Assembly (NCBI RefSeq): GCF_006517255.1
Contig: NZ_CP041185.1
Coordinates: 5,952,001 to 6,016,000, forward strand
Source of the DNA: Janthinobacterium tructae
Lineage (GTDB): Bacteria; Pseudomonadota; Gammaproteobacteria; Burkholderiales; Burkholderiaceae_D
DNA length: 64,000 bases
Direction of reading: 5' to 3'
Positions 48,704 to 58,050 of the stretch are shown here, in pieces. Every line of letters begins with the position of its first letter. Position 1 is the first letter of the stretch. The translations under genes were made by a program, and so were the position numbers. The notes under the pieces are model-generated. The model saw only the letters and a program-made list of their open reading frames with translations. It ran no database searches and was not told the origin of the DNA.

Positions 48704-49732
48704 TTACTGCACGCGGCGTTCGATGGTGATTTGTTCCACTTCAACGCGGCGGTTTGGTTCCAGGCACTTGATCAGGTCGGCACGCTTCTTGTTATCGCAG
48801 GTGACGACAGGATTGGTGGAACCCTTGCCTTCGGCTGTCAGGCGGTTGGCGGCGACACCGTGGGCGACCAGGTATTCCTTGACTGCATCAGCGCGCTGCT
48901 GCGACAGTTTCAGGTTGTACTTGGGCGAACCGATGCGGTCGGCATAACCGCTGATGACGACGTTGTTGACGTCCGGTGCAGCGTTCAGCACGCGGGCGAT
49001 TTCGTCGAGCTTGGTCTGTGTCGGGCCCAGCTTGGCGCTGTCGAACGCGAACAGTTCCGTTGCCGCCATCGTCACTTTTTCAAAGCGTGGTGGCGGTGGT
49101 GGCGGAGGTGGCGGCACGACCACGACGACTTCTTCACGCACTGGCGGCGGTGGTGGCGGTGGTGGCGGCGGTGCAGGTGGTTTGTCGAACGCGAAGTTCA
49201 GGCCCACAGTGACGTAGTAGTTGTTCGACTTGCTGCTTGGGTCGAAGGTATTGCCGCGCAGGAAACCGTGCACATTGCGTACGTCAGCCTGGAGGGACAA
49301 TTGATCGGTGATGCTGGACTGGAAGCCCAGGCCCACGCTGGCGTATGGCGAACTCTTCGTGCGTTCACCGAAGGCGAAGCTGGTGTCCTTGTCGCGCTGC
49401 ATGCCGGCACCGACCAGCAGGAAGGGACGGAAGGCTTTACGCGAGAACATGTACAGGCCGTCTACACCCAGCGTATTTTGCTGGTAGCGCTGACCGCCAT
49501 CCTTGGAGCGGGCGTACGTGGTGCCCAGCTGGATATCCCAGTCCGGGGAAACAGGCTTACCGAAACGCAAGCCTGCGCCATAGCCGGTTTTATCCGTGGA
49601 AAAATCGGAATCTGGCTTGAGTGCGTTGATGCTAGGTTGAATGTACCAGGAGGGATTGATTTCCTGGGCCTGCGCGCCGAGGGCGGAGCACAGTACTGCG
49701 GCGGCAACGGCGATTTTTTTTAGATTATTCAC
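48704..49732 (-). CDS. OmpA-family outer-membrane protein with barrel and proline-rich hinge
   Basis: A 342-aa outer-membrane protein. The signal peptide (LKKIAVAAAVLCSALGAQAQ) precedes an eight-strand-type barrel (WYIQPSINALKPD...GYGAGLRFGKPVSPDWDIQLGTTYAR...YYVTVGLNFAF). A hinge of two ~10-residue polyproline runs separated by VREEVVVVV leads to the C-terminal OmpA domain (ELFAFDSAKLGPTQ, ISGYADRIGSPKYNLKLSQQRADAVKEYLVAHGV, EPNRRVEVEQ). The start is GTG 49732 after GGGAG; there is no in-frame ATG near it. It is the main OmpA of the window, connecting the outer membrane to peptidoglycan. A CGTGCG-N4-CGCACA palindrome lies 159 bases upstream. Confidence 0.92.
   Translation of the reverse strand: MNNLKKIAVAAAVLCSALGAQAQEINPSWYIQPSINALKPDSDFSTDKTGYGAGLRFGKPVSPDWDIQLGTTYARSKDGGQRYQQNTLGVDGLYMFSRKAFRPFLLVGAGMQRDKDTSFAFGERTKSSPYASVGLGFQSSITDQLSLQADVRNVHGFLRGNTFDPSSKSNNYYVTVGLNFAFDKPPAPPPPPPPPPPVREEVVVVVPPPPPPPPPRFEKVTMAATELFAFDSAKLGPTQTKLDEIARVLNAAPDVNNVVISGYADRIGSPKYNLKLSQQRADAVKEYLVAHGVAANRLTAEGKGSTNPVVTCDNKKRADLIKCLEPNRRVEVEQITIERRVQ
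49085..49182. repeat. GGN-type microsatellite encoding the OmpA polyproline hinge
   Basis: Two blocks of GGTGGC/GGCGGT triplets code (on the minus strand) for the two polyproline runs of the OmpA hinge, split by a short GAAGAAGTCGTCG-like segment. Such blocks are prone to in-frame length change. Confidence 0.75.
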
Positions 49733-50203
49733 AAGTAACTCCCAACGTTGATAAGAGATTTTCTCTGCTGCATCAATGCGACAACTGCCAGACATGCTAT
49801 TGCTAGAGATAGACAACCATTCCAGGTGCGCTATCTTGCGATAAATGCACTGCTGTTGGACTAGAGAATACGATGGCAGGTTCGCAACGTCCGTGCGTTA
49901 GCGCACAAAGCATTGTGGTATATCAATGGTGTTGCGGATTCACGACAACTACTTTGCTGTTGAAAAAAACTAATTCGCCTCGGGAAAATTTTGCTATCAC
50001 GGCCACTTCCGGGCGCCGCGACGCGAGGCAATCGTACGACTTGTTACTGGCATGCCACTGTATATTAGCAACAATGATGAGCTTGATAACTAATATTACA
50101 TTGATGTTGTATTCCTGCCGCGTTCGCTTGCCTTGTGTTGCTTCCTCCAGGCAACTTTTGCGCGCCGCAGCCAGCTCCGCCACTTTTCATCAAGGAGTCT
50201 CCC
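49733..50203. other. 471-base intergenic region without a gene
   Basis: Divergent region between OmpA (minus) and the alpha-2-macroglobulin gene (plus). It is A+T-richer than its surroundings. It holds the palindrome at 49892-49907 and, at low confidence, a promoter for the plus-strand gene (TTGATA at 50083-50088 and TTGTAT at 50107-50112, 18-base spacer). Short open frames here lack ribosome sites and homology. I see no RNA gene. Confidence 0.6.
49892..49907. promoter_or_regulatory. Palindrome CGTGCG-TTAG-CGCACA (candidate Crp/Fnr operator variant)
   Basis: It lies 159 bases upstream of the OmpA GTG start, matching the ~158-base placement of the sites before the lmo0937-like and DUF4398 genes. 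Confidence 0.4.
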
Positions 50204-53200
50204 GTGCCTGACCTGTCCCGTGTCGTTTCTTCCCCGCTATCTGGCAAACTGGGCCGGCTATGTCTGTCGCTGTCGCTGGGCCTGGCTATGCCGGCCTGGG
50301 CCGATAGCGGCGTGGCCCTGTTTTCACCGAGCGGCACGGTCAAGGCCGTGCGCCAGGTGCGGGCCCAGTTCGCCACTCCGATGGTGCCGTTCGGCGACAT
50401 GGGCTTGCCCGCACCGTTCGCCATCGATTGCGGCAAGGCCGAGCCAGCCTTGGTGGCGGGCGCGGGACGCTGGGCCGACGAGCGTAACTGGAATTATGAT
50501 TTCGAGCGCGACTTGCCGGCCGGCGTGGCCTGCAGTTTTAGCCTGAAGCCGGGGCTGAAGGATCTGGCAGGCAAGCCTTTGCAGGGGACGGCGTCGTACC
50601 GCTTTTCCACGGGCGGCCCGGCCATCGTCGAGGCCGTGCCGTATGACGGCCAGCCGTATATCGATGAAAACCAGATCTTCGTGCTGGGCCTCGATGCCGC
50701 GCCGAACGAGGCCAGCGTGGCCGCGAACGCGTATTGCCGCGCCGATGGCATCAATGAAAAGATTCCCGTACGTCTGTTCAAAGGCAAGGAACTGGAGCAG
50801 GTATTGACCCTGCGCAAGAGCTTCCTCGACCGCTACCTGACTGTCTACTTCAAGAAGCGGGGCACGGTCTGGAAAGTGGGCATGCCCGTCGCCAGCAAGG
50901 GCGCGCCGCCGCTGCCCGTCACCGTGCTGCAATGCAAGCGCAGCTTCCCCGCCAACGCCAAGGTGTCGCTCGTGTGGGGCGAGGGCATCGCCAGCGCCAG
51001 CGGCATTGCCACCGACAAGGCGCAAACCCTGCAGTACAAGACGCGCCCCGATTTCACGGCCAAATTCAGCTGCGAGCGCAGCAATCCGAAGGAACAGTGC
51101 ATCCCCTTCCTGCCCATGCGCGTGCAGTTTTCCGCGCCCGTGAGCGCGGCGCAGGTGCGCGCCATGACCCTGAAGGGCGGCGGCAAGACGTATGCGCCGA
51201 CGATTTCAAAAGACGAAGAAAAGGCGGAATTCCTGTATGGCGCTACCTTCAATGGCCCCTTCCCCGTGCAAGCCAGTTTCGTGCTGAACCTGCCACCGAA
51301 GCTGACGGATGACGCGGGCCGTGCCTTGCTCAACCGCGCGCGCTTTCCCATGACGGTGCGCACGGGTGAACAGCCGCCGCTGCTGAAGTTCCCGGCCCCG
51401 TTCGGCATCATCGAAGCGAAGGGCGACGGCTTGCTGCCCGTGACGGTGCGCAATATCGAGCCTGTGCTGTCGGGCAAGGAAGTCGCGCAAGCCTCGGCTG
51501 CCGCCACGGGCGCCACCTTGCGCGTGCCCGACAATGACGACAAGTTCATCATCGAGTGGATGCAGCGCCTGGCCGGCAATGGCGACGGCGGCGAATACTG
51601 GCAGCCTTACGCCCAGTATGCGGGCAACATGAGCAGATCCGTGCTGGCCGATGCGTCCGGTACGCGTCCCATCAGCCTGCCCCGTCCCGATGGCAAAAAA
51701 ACCTTTGAAGTGATCGGTATTCCTTTGCTGAAACCGGGCTTTTATGTGGTCGAGCTGGCCAGCCCCATCCTCGGCAAGGTGCTGCTGAGCAAACCGACCA
51801 CGGCCTACATCCGCACGGCCGCGCTGGTGACGAATCTGGCGGCCCACTTCAAGCATGGCGCGCAATCGTCGCTGGTGTGGGTGACGACCCTGGACAAGGG
51901 CGCGCCAGTTGCGAAAGCGCAAGTGGCCGTGCGCGACTGCGGCGGCAAGCTGCTGTGGCAAGGCGCCACAGGCAGCGACGGCGTGGCGCAGATTCCCGGC
52001 GAGCTGGCCGCTTCCAGTTGCAAGAACAATGGCCGCTACTTTATCAGTGCGCGCAGCGGCGGCGACATGACGTTCACCCTGTCGGACTGGGTGGGCGGCA
52101 TCGAAGCCTGGCGTTTCAATTTGCCCACGGACGACACGCGCGCCGACAACACCTTGCTGGCCACGGTATTCGACCGCACCCTGCTGCGCGCAGGCGAAAC
52201 CGTGCACATGAAGCATTTCATCCGCAAGCACACGGCCGAGGGCATGAGCCTGGTCGACAAGAACAACGGCCCCGGCAGCGCCACCTCCATCGTCATCACG
52301 CACCAGGGCAGCGACCAGAACTATCAGCTGCCCCTGCGCTGGTCCGCCAGCGGCACGGCGGAAAACGACTGGGTCATTCCCGCCGACGCCAAGCAGGGCG
52401 AATATAGCGTCACCATGGCGGGCCGCCCGTCCGGCAGCTTCCGCGTGGAAGCGTTCCGCGTGCCGACCATGAAAGCCGTGCTGCAGGGCCCGAAAGCACC
52501 CGCCGTGCAGGTGAAACAGCTGGCCCTCGATGCGCAAATCACGTATCTGGCCGGCGGCGCCGCCACGAATGCGCCCGTCAAGCTGCGCACGGTGCTGCAA
52601 GACAAGAGCGTGACGTTTGCCGACTATCCCGACTATAGCTTCAGCAATGGCGACGTGAAGGAAGGCCTGGTGAAACAGGGCACGGGCTACGACGACGACG
52701 AGGGCGAATGGCAGGACGAAGGCCATGGCGGACGTGTCGGCGCCGGCGCAGCTGCCGCGCGCACGCAAAGCTTGACCCTCGACAAGGCTGGCGGCGCGCG
52801 CATCGTCATCGACCAGCTGCCGCAGCTGTCCACGCCGCGCGACCTGGTGGCGGAAATGGCGTTCCAGGATGCAAATGGCGAGACAGCCTCGGTGGCCACG
52901 CGCGTACCGCTGTGGCCATCGAACTATGTGATCGGCATCAAGCCCGACGCCTGGGCCTTGAGCAAGGATGCCTTCAAGTTCACGGTGGCCGTGCTCGGCA
53001 CCAATGGCAAGCCCGTGGCGAATGCCCCGGTTGCCGTCGATTTCTTCCAGCGCAACAGCTATTCGCACCGCCGCCGCCTGATCGGCGGCTTCTATGCGTA
53101 TGAAAACAGCAGCGAAGTCGTCAAGCTGGGTCAGGCGTGTTCGGGCAAGACGGACAACAAGGGCCTGTTGATTTGCGACGTGAAGGCGCCCGCCAGCGGC

Positions 53201-55948
53201 AATCTGATACTGCGCGCGCGCACGCAGGATGCAGCCGGCAACGCGGCCGTCGCCAACCGCGAAACCTGGGTGGCCGGCAGCGGCGACTGGTGGTTCAACG
53301 CCAGCGACAACGACCGTATCGACGTGCTGCCGGAAAAGAAACGCTATGAACCGGGCCAGGAAGCAAGCTTGCAGGTGCGCATGCCGTTCCGTTCGGGCAC
53401 GGCCTTGATCACGGTCGAGCGCGAAGGCATCCTCGACACCTATGTGCGCCAGCTCAATGGCCGGGAACCGGTGGTCAATATCCCTGTCAAAGCGAATTAC
53501 GCGCCGAATGTGTACGTGTCCGTGTTTGTCGTGCGGGGGCGTGTCGATGGCGTGCAGCCGACGGCTTTGGTGGACCTGGGCAAGCCGGCCTACAAGATGG
53601 GCATCGCACCGCTGAACGTGGGGTGGCAGGCGCATGAGCTGAACGTCATGGTGGTGTCCGACAAGGAAGTGTATAAAACGCGCGACAAGGCGGAGGTATC
53701 GGTGCGCGTGCGCCGCGCCGACGGCAAACCGCTGCCAGCGGGCGCCGAAGTGGCGCTGGCGGCCGTCGACACGGGCTTGCTGGAACTGATGCCCAACGAT
53801 AGCTGGAAATTGCTCGACACCATGATGGCGCAGCGCAGCCTGCAGGTGGAAACGGCGACGGCGCAGATGCAGGTGATCGGCAAGCGCCACTTTGGCCGCA
53901 AAGCCTTCCCGGCCGGCGGGGGCGGCGGCAAGGGCGCCAGCCGCGAGCTGTTCGACACCCTGCTGTTCTGGAAGGGCACCGTCAAGCTCGACGCCAAGGG
54001 CGAAGCGACGGTGCAAGTACCGCTCAACGATTCCTTGACGGGATTCCGCATCGTTGCGATTGCCAGTGCGGGCAAGGAATTGTTCGGCACGGGCAGCACG
54101 GACATCCGCAGCTCGCAAGACTTGATCCTGATGTCGGGCTTGCCGACGCTCGTGCGCGAAGGCGACCAGTTGCGTGCGGGCTTTACCGTGCGCAACACGT
54201 CGGCAGCGTCCTTGAACGTGGACCTCAATGCCAGCGCGGGCGGCAAGGCCTTGCCGCGCCAGAGTTTGACGTTGGCGGCGGGCGAAGCGCGCGAAGTGGG
54301 CTGGGATTACCAGGTGCCGCTCGGTGTGCAGAATATCGTGTGGGAGATAGGCGCGAAGGCGGGTAGCCATACCGATAAACTCAAAATCACGCAAAAGGTG
54401 GGCCAGGCCACGCCCGTGCGCACGTATCAAGCCACCTTGCTGCAGATCGACAAGCCCGTCAATATGTCCGTGCAAATGCCGGCCGGCGCCTTGCCGGGCA
54501 GGGGCGGCGTCCAGACCAGCTTTGTCGCCAGGCTGGGCGGCGAGCTGCCCGGCGTGCGCGAGTACATGGCTGCGTATCCATACACTTGTTTCGAGCAAAA
54601 CACGTCGAAAGCCATCGCCCTGCAAGACCAGGAGGCGTGGAACAAGCTGGCCGCCAGCTTGCCCGCCTATCTGGATAGCGACGGCCTGCTGAAATATTTT
54701 CCCATCATGGAGCAGGGCAGCGACAGCCTGACGGCCTACGTGCTGTCGGCCACCAGGGAAGCGGGCTATGCGATTCCCGAACAGACGAAGAACCGCATGG
54801 AAGCAGCCTTGACGGCCTTCGTGCAGGGCCGCATCGTGCGCCATTCCGCGCTGGCCACCACCGACCTGGCCGTGCGCAAGCTTGCCGCGCTGGAAGCGCT
54901 GTCGCGCTCCAATAAAGTGCCGCCCGATGCGCTGGAGAGCATCAGCATCAGCCCTAACCTGTGGCCGACCTCGGCCGTCATCGACTGGAGCTTGTTGCTG
55001 CAACGCACGCCAAGCCTGGCGCGCCGCGATGCGCTGCTGGCCGAGGCGCAGCAGATCCTGCGCAGCCGTTTGAACTTCCAGGGCACGACCATGGGCTTTT
55101 CCACCGAGCGCAAGGATAACTGGTGGTGGCTGATGGTGTCCGGCGACGTCAACGCCAACCGCTTGTTGCTGGCCGTGATGGACGACCCGGCGTGGAAGGA
55201 TGACATCGGCCGCCTGGTGCGCGGCAGCATGGGACGCCAGAAGAAGGGCCGTTGGGATACCACGGTGGCCAACGCCTGGGGCACGCTGGCCATCAGTAAG
55301 TTCTCGGCCAAGTTCGAATCCACGCCAGTGACGGGTGCCAGCGCCGTCAAGCTGGGCGGCGATACGCAAGCGCTCGTGTGGAATGGCGCGGCGAAAGTGG
55401 GACCCGTGCTGCAAGCGTGGCCGAAGGGCATGGACACCCTGGGCCTGGCGCACAGCGGCACCGGCAAACCGTGGGCCACCGTGCAAAGCCTGGCGGCCAT
55501 CCCGCTCAAGGCGCCCGTCTCCAGCGGCTACACGATCAAGAAAACCATTACGCCAGTGGAACAGAAAACCACTGGCCACTGGTCGCGCGGCGATGTCTAC
55601 CGCGTGCGCCTGGATTTGTCGGCGCAGGCGGACATGAGCTGGGTGGTGGTCGACGATCCGATCCCCGCCAGCGCCACGGTGCTGGGCAACGGCCTGGGCC
55701 GCGATTCGCAGCTGCTGACGGCCGGTGAAAAATCCACGGGCTGGGTCTGGCCCACGTTCGAGGAGCGGGCCTTCGACGCTTTCCGCGCGTATTACGCGTT
55801 TGTGCCAAAAGGCACGTGGAGCGTGGAATACACGGTGCGCCTGAACAATGCCGGGGATTTCAGCCTGCCGGCCACGCGCATCGAAGCCATGTATTCGCCC
55901 GAAATGTTTGGCGAGTCGCCGAACGCGAATGTGAAGGTGGCGCAGTGA
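50204..55948 (+). CDS. Bacterial alpha-2-macroglobulin-family protein (YfhM type)
   Basis: A 1914-aa exported protein that traps host or competitor proteases by a thioester-linked bait mechanism. The signal peptide (LCLSLSLGLAMPAWADSG) has no lipobox, so unlike E. coli YfhM it should be soluble in the periplasm. MG-type beta domains run through the chain; the thioester motif CFEQ is at residues 1462-1465 (YPYTCFEQNTSKAIAL) and is intact. The helical TED domain follows, ending in a receptor-binding-like domain (VVVDDPIPASATVLGNGLG). GTG 50204 follows AAGGAG by seven bases; the frame before it lacks a start with an SD. Its stop overlaps the start of pbpC, the usual partner. Confidence 0.92.
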   Translation: MPDLSRVVSSPLSGKLGRLCLSLSLGLAMPAWADSGVALFSPSGTVKAVRQVRAQFATPMVPFGDMGLPAPFAIDCGKAEPALVAGAGRWADERNWNYDFERDLPAGVACSFSLKPGLKDLAGKPLQGTASYRFSTGGPAIVEAVPYDGQPYIDENQIFVLGLDAAPNEASVAANAYCRADGINEKIPVRLFKGKELEQVLTLRKSFLDRYLTVYFKKRGTVWKVGMPVASKGAPPLPVTVLQCKRSFPANAKVSLVWGEGIASASGIATDKAQTLQYKTRPDFTAKFSCERSNPKEQCIPFLPMRVQFSAPVSAAQVRAMTLKGGGKTYAPTISKDEEKAEFLYGATFNGPFPVQASFVLNLPPKLTDDAGRALLNRARFPMTVRTGEQPPLLKFPAPFGIIEAKGDGLLPVTVRNIEPVLSGKEVAQASAAATGATLRVPDNDDKFIIEWMQRLAGNGDGGEYWQPYAQYAGNMSRSVLADASGTRPISLPRPDGKKTFEVIGIPLLKPGFYVVELASPILGKVLLSKPTTAYIRTAALVTNLAAHFKHGAQSSLVWVTTLDKGAPVAKAQVAVRDCGGKLLWQGATGSDGVAQIPGELAASSCKNNGRYFISARSGGDMTFTLSDWVGGIEAWRFNLPTDDTRADNTLLATVFDRTLLRAGETVHMKHFIRKHTAEGMSLVDKNNGPGSATSIVITHQGSDQNYQLPLRWSASGTAENDWVIPADAKQGEYSVTMAGRPSGSFRVEAFRVPTMKAVLQGPKAPAVQVKQLALDAQITYLAGGAATNAPVKLRTVLQDKSVTFADYPDYSFSNGDVKEGLVKQGTGYDDDEGEWQDEGHGGRVGAGAAAARTQSLTLDKAGGARIVIDQLPQLSTPRDLVAEMAFQDANGETASVATRVPLWPSNYVIGIKPDAWALSKDAFKFTVAVLGTNGKPVANAPVAVDFFQRNSYSHRRRLIGGFYAYENSSEVVKLGQACSGKTDNKGLLICDVKAPASGNLILRARTQDAAGNAAVANRETWVAGSGDWWFNASDNDRIDVLPEKKRYEPGQEASLQVRMPFRSGTALITVEREGILDTYVRQLNGREPVVNIPVKANYAPNVYVSVFVVRGRVDGVQPTALVDLGKPAYKMGIAPLNVGWQAHELNVMVVSDKEVYKTRDKAEVSVRVRRADGKPLPAGAEVALAAVDTGLLELMPNDSWKLLDTMMAQRSLQVETATAQMQVIGKRHFGRKAFPAGGGGGKGASRELFDTLLFWKGTVKLDAKGEATVQVPLNDSLTGFRIVAIASAGKELFGTGSTDIRSSQDLILMSGLPTLVREGDQLRAGFTVRNTSAASLNVDLNASAGGKALPRQSLTLAAGEAREVGWDYQVPLGVQNIVWEIGAKAGSHTDKLKITQKVGQATPVRTYQATLLQIDKPVNMSVQMPAGALPGRGGVQTSFVARLGGELPGVREYMAAYPYTCFEQNTSKAIALQDQEAWNKLAASLPAYLDSDGLLKYFPIMEQGSDSLTAYVLSATREAGYAIPEQTKNRMEAALTAFVQGRIVRHSALATTDLAVRKLAALEALSRSNKVPPDALESISISPNLWPTSAVIDWSLLLQRTPSLARRDALLAEAQQILRSRLNFQGTTMGFSTERKDNWWWLMVSGDVNANRLLLAVMDDPAWKDDIGRLVRGSMGRQKKGRWDTTVANAWGTLAISKFSAKFESTPVTGASAVKLGGDTQALVWNGAAKVGPVLQAWPKGMDTLGLAHSGTGKPWATVQSLAAIPLKAPVSSGYTIKKTITPVEQKTTGHWSRGDVYRVRLDLSAQADMSWVVVDDPIPASATVLGNGLGRDSQLLTAGEKSTGWVWPTFEERAFDAFRAYYAFVPKGTWSVEYTVRLNNAGDFSLPATRIEAMYSPEMFGESPNANVKVAQ

Positions 55949-58050
55949 AAGGGTTTGCTTTACTGATGGGCTGCCTGCTGGCCGGCCCGGCCGTCGCCGA
56001 AGCGATATTGACGCCGGCCCAGGTGCAAGCGGCCTACCGCAGTTCGGAAGCGCAGTTGCTGGACCGCAGCGGCGCGCCGCTGCAATCGTTACGCGTGGAC
56101 ATGAAGGTGCGGCGCTTGCCGTGGGTGCCGCTGGCGGACATATCACCGGCCGTGCAGCAGGCCGTGCTGCTGGCGGAAGACCAGCGCTTCTTGCGCCATG
56201 GCGGCGTGGATGTGTCCGCGCTGGCCACGGCCGCCTGGGACAATCTGTTTTCGAAAAAGCCCCGGGGTGCCTCGACCATTACCATGCAGCTGGCGGGCCA
56301 GCTCGATGCGGACTTGCAGGCATCCTCGGGCGGACGCAGCCTGCGCCAGAAATGGGACCAGATGCGCGCCGCGCAAGCCATCGAGGATAGCTGGAGCAAG
56401 GCGCAGATTTTTGAAGCGTATTTGAACCTGGTGTCGTTCCGCGGCGAGCTGCAAGGCATCGCGTCCGCCTCGTACAGCCTGTTCGGCAAGGCGCCGTCGG
56501 GCCTGAACCAGACGGACGGCATCATCCTGGCCAGCCTGGTGCGGGCACCGAATGCGCCGCCTGCCACCGTCACGCGCCGCGCCTGCGCGCTGGCCAAAGA
56601 GTGGCGCATGGACAGCAGTTGCCAGCTGATCGGCCAGCGCGTGCAGACGGCCTTGCAGCGCACGGCCCTGTACGCCGACCTCGCGCCGGCGCCGCAAGTG
56701 GCGCAGCAGCTGCTCAAGCAATCGGGCGCCTCCGTGCGTAGCACCCTCGACGGTCCCCTGCAGCGTTTCGCGCAGGAAAATCTGCGCCAGCAACTGGCGT
56801 CCTTGCGCGAGCGCAATGTCAACGATGGCGCCATCATCGTGCTCGACAACCGCAGCGGAGAAGTCCTTGCCTATGTCGGCAACGCGGGCGGCAACCACGT
56901 CGATGGTGTGACGGCCCTGCGCCAGGCCGGTTCCACCTTAAAACCTTTCCTGTATGAACTGGCCATCGAGCGCCGGCTGATGACGGCCGCCTCCGTCATG
57001 GACGACTCGCCGCTCGACGTTGCCACGGCGTCGGGCATGTATGCGCCGCAAAACTACGACCGCAATTTCAAGGGTTACGTCAGCGCCCGCACCAGCCTGG
57101 CCAGCTCGCTCAACATTCCCGCCGTGCGCACGGTGCTGCTGACGGGGCAGGACGGCTTTTACAACCGTCTGAAGGACGTGGGCCTGTCCAGCCTGACGGA
57201 ACCGGCCGAATATTACGGCCCTTCGCTGGCCCTCGGCTCATCGGAAGTGACCTTGCTGGAACTGGCCAACGCCTACCGCGCGCTGGCCAATGGCGGCCTG
57301 TACAGCACGGCGAGCCTGCAGCCGGGGCAGGCGGGCAAGGAAAGGCGCCGCGTGATGGAAGCGGGCGCCGCCTTCATCGTGGGCGACATCCTGGCCGACC
57401 GCGCCGCGCGCAGCATGACCTTTGGCTTGCGCAACGAACTGGGGACGAATTTCTGGAGCGCCGTCAAGACGGGCACCAGCAAGGACATGCGCGACAACTG
57501 GTGCATGGGCTACTCGGCGCGCTACACGGTGGGCGTGTGGGTGGGCAATTTCGATGGCAAGCCGATGTGGGACGTGTCGGGTGTGACGGGCGCCGCGCCC
57601 GTGTGGCGCGACGTGATGGATTATCTGCACAAGAACGTGCCCAGCCATGCGCCGAAGGCACCGCCCGGCGTGCTGCAGCAGATGGTGGCGTACCAGCCCG
57701 CGTTGGAAGCGCCGCGCCGCGAATGGTTTATCGCTGGTACGGAAAGCCCCGTCATCGCCGTATTGGGCGACACCGTGAAGCCACCCGCCATCGTGTATCC
57801 GGCCGAGGACAGCATCCTCGCCATCGATCCCGACATCCCGCCCGCCCTGCAGCGCGTGTTCTTCCAGGCGCAAGGCAGCCATGCCTTGCGCTGGGTGCTC
57901 GACGGCAAGGATATGGGCGCGGCTCTTGATAGCATCAGCTGGCGTCCCGTGCCGGGCAAGCACGCGCTGGCTCTCGTCGACGTCGCTGGCAAGACGGTGG
58001 CGCAGGTGGCGTTTCAAGTGCGGGGAAATGCGCTGGCGTCGCTGAACTAG
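55945..58050 (+). CDS. pbpC: Penicillin-binding protein 1C
   Basis: A 701-aa peptidoglycan glycosyltransferase/transpeptidase-like protein of the periplasm. The GT51 domain has AEDQRFLRHGG (catalytic E78), GASTITMQLAGQ and LVSFRGELQGIASASYSLFGK. The transpeptidase domain has the SxxK motif STLKPF near 330, SLN and KTGTS. The C-terminal ~100 residues form the PBP1C-specific domain. The N-terminus (MKGFALLMGCLLAGPAVAEA) looks more like a cleavable signal than the usual membrane anchor. The GTG 55945 overlaps the alpha-2-macroglobulin stop (GTGA), with AAGGTGG upstream. The alpha-2-macroglobulin/PBP1C pair is conserved; it may guard or repair peptidoglycan after outer-membrane breach. Confidence 0.92.
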   Translation: MKGFALLMGCLLAGPAVAEAILTPAQVQAAYRSSEAQLLDRSGAPLQSLRVDMKVRRLPWVPLADISPAVQQAVLLAEDQRFLRHGGVDVSALATAAWDNLFSKKPRGASTITMQLAGQLDADLQASSGGRSLRQKWDQMRAAQAIEDSWSKAQIFEAYLNLVSFRGELQGIASASYSLFGKAPSGLNQTDGIILASLVRAPNAPPATVTRRACALAKEWRMDSSCQLIGQRVQTALQRTALYADLAPAPQVAQQLLKQSGASVRSTLDGPLQRFAQENLRQQLASLRERNVNDGAIIVLDNRSGEVLAYVGNAGGNHVDGVTALRQAGSTLKPFLYELAIERRLMTAASVMDDSPLDVATASGMYAPQNYDRNFKGYVSARTSLASSLNIPAVRTVLLTGQDGFYNRLKDVGLSSLTEPAEYYGPSLALGSSEVTLLELANAYRALANGGLYSTASLQPGQAGKERRRVMEAGAAFIVGDILADRAARSMTFGLRNELGTNFWSAVKTGTSKDMRDNWCMGYSARYTVGVWVGNFDGKPMWDVSGVTGAAPVWRDVMDYLHKNVPSHAPKAPPGVLQQMVAYQPALEAPRREWFIAGTESPVIAVLGDTVKPPAIVYPAEDSILAIDPDIPPALQRVFFQAQGSHALRWVLDGKDMGAALDSISWRPVPGKHALALVDVAGKTVAQVAFQVRGNALASLN

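Noticed and set aside
51206..56146. 1646-codon open frame antisense to the alpha-2-macroglobulin gene
   Set aside because: It mirrors the codon bias of the plus-strand gene, has Arg/His/Gln-rich nonsense composition, no domain and no ribosome site. The plus strand carries an intact thioester motif and signal peptide.
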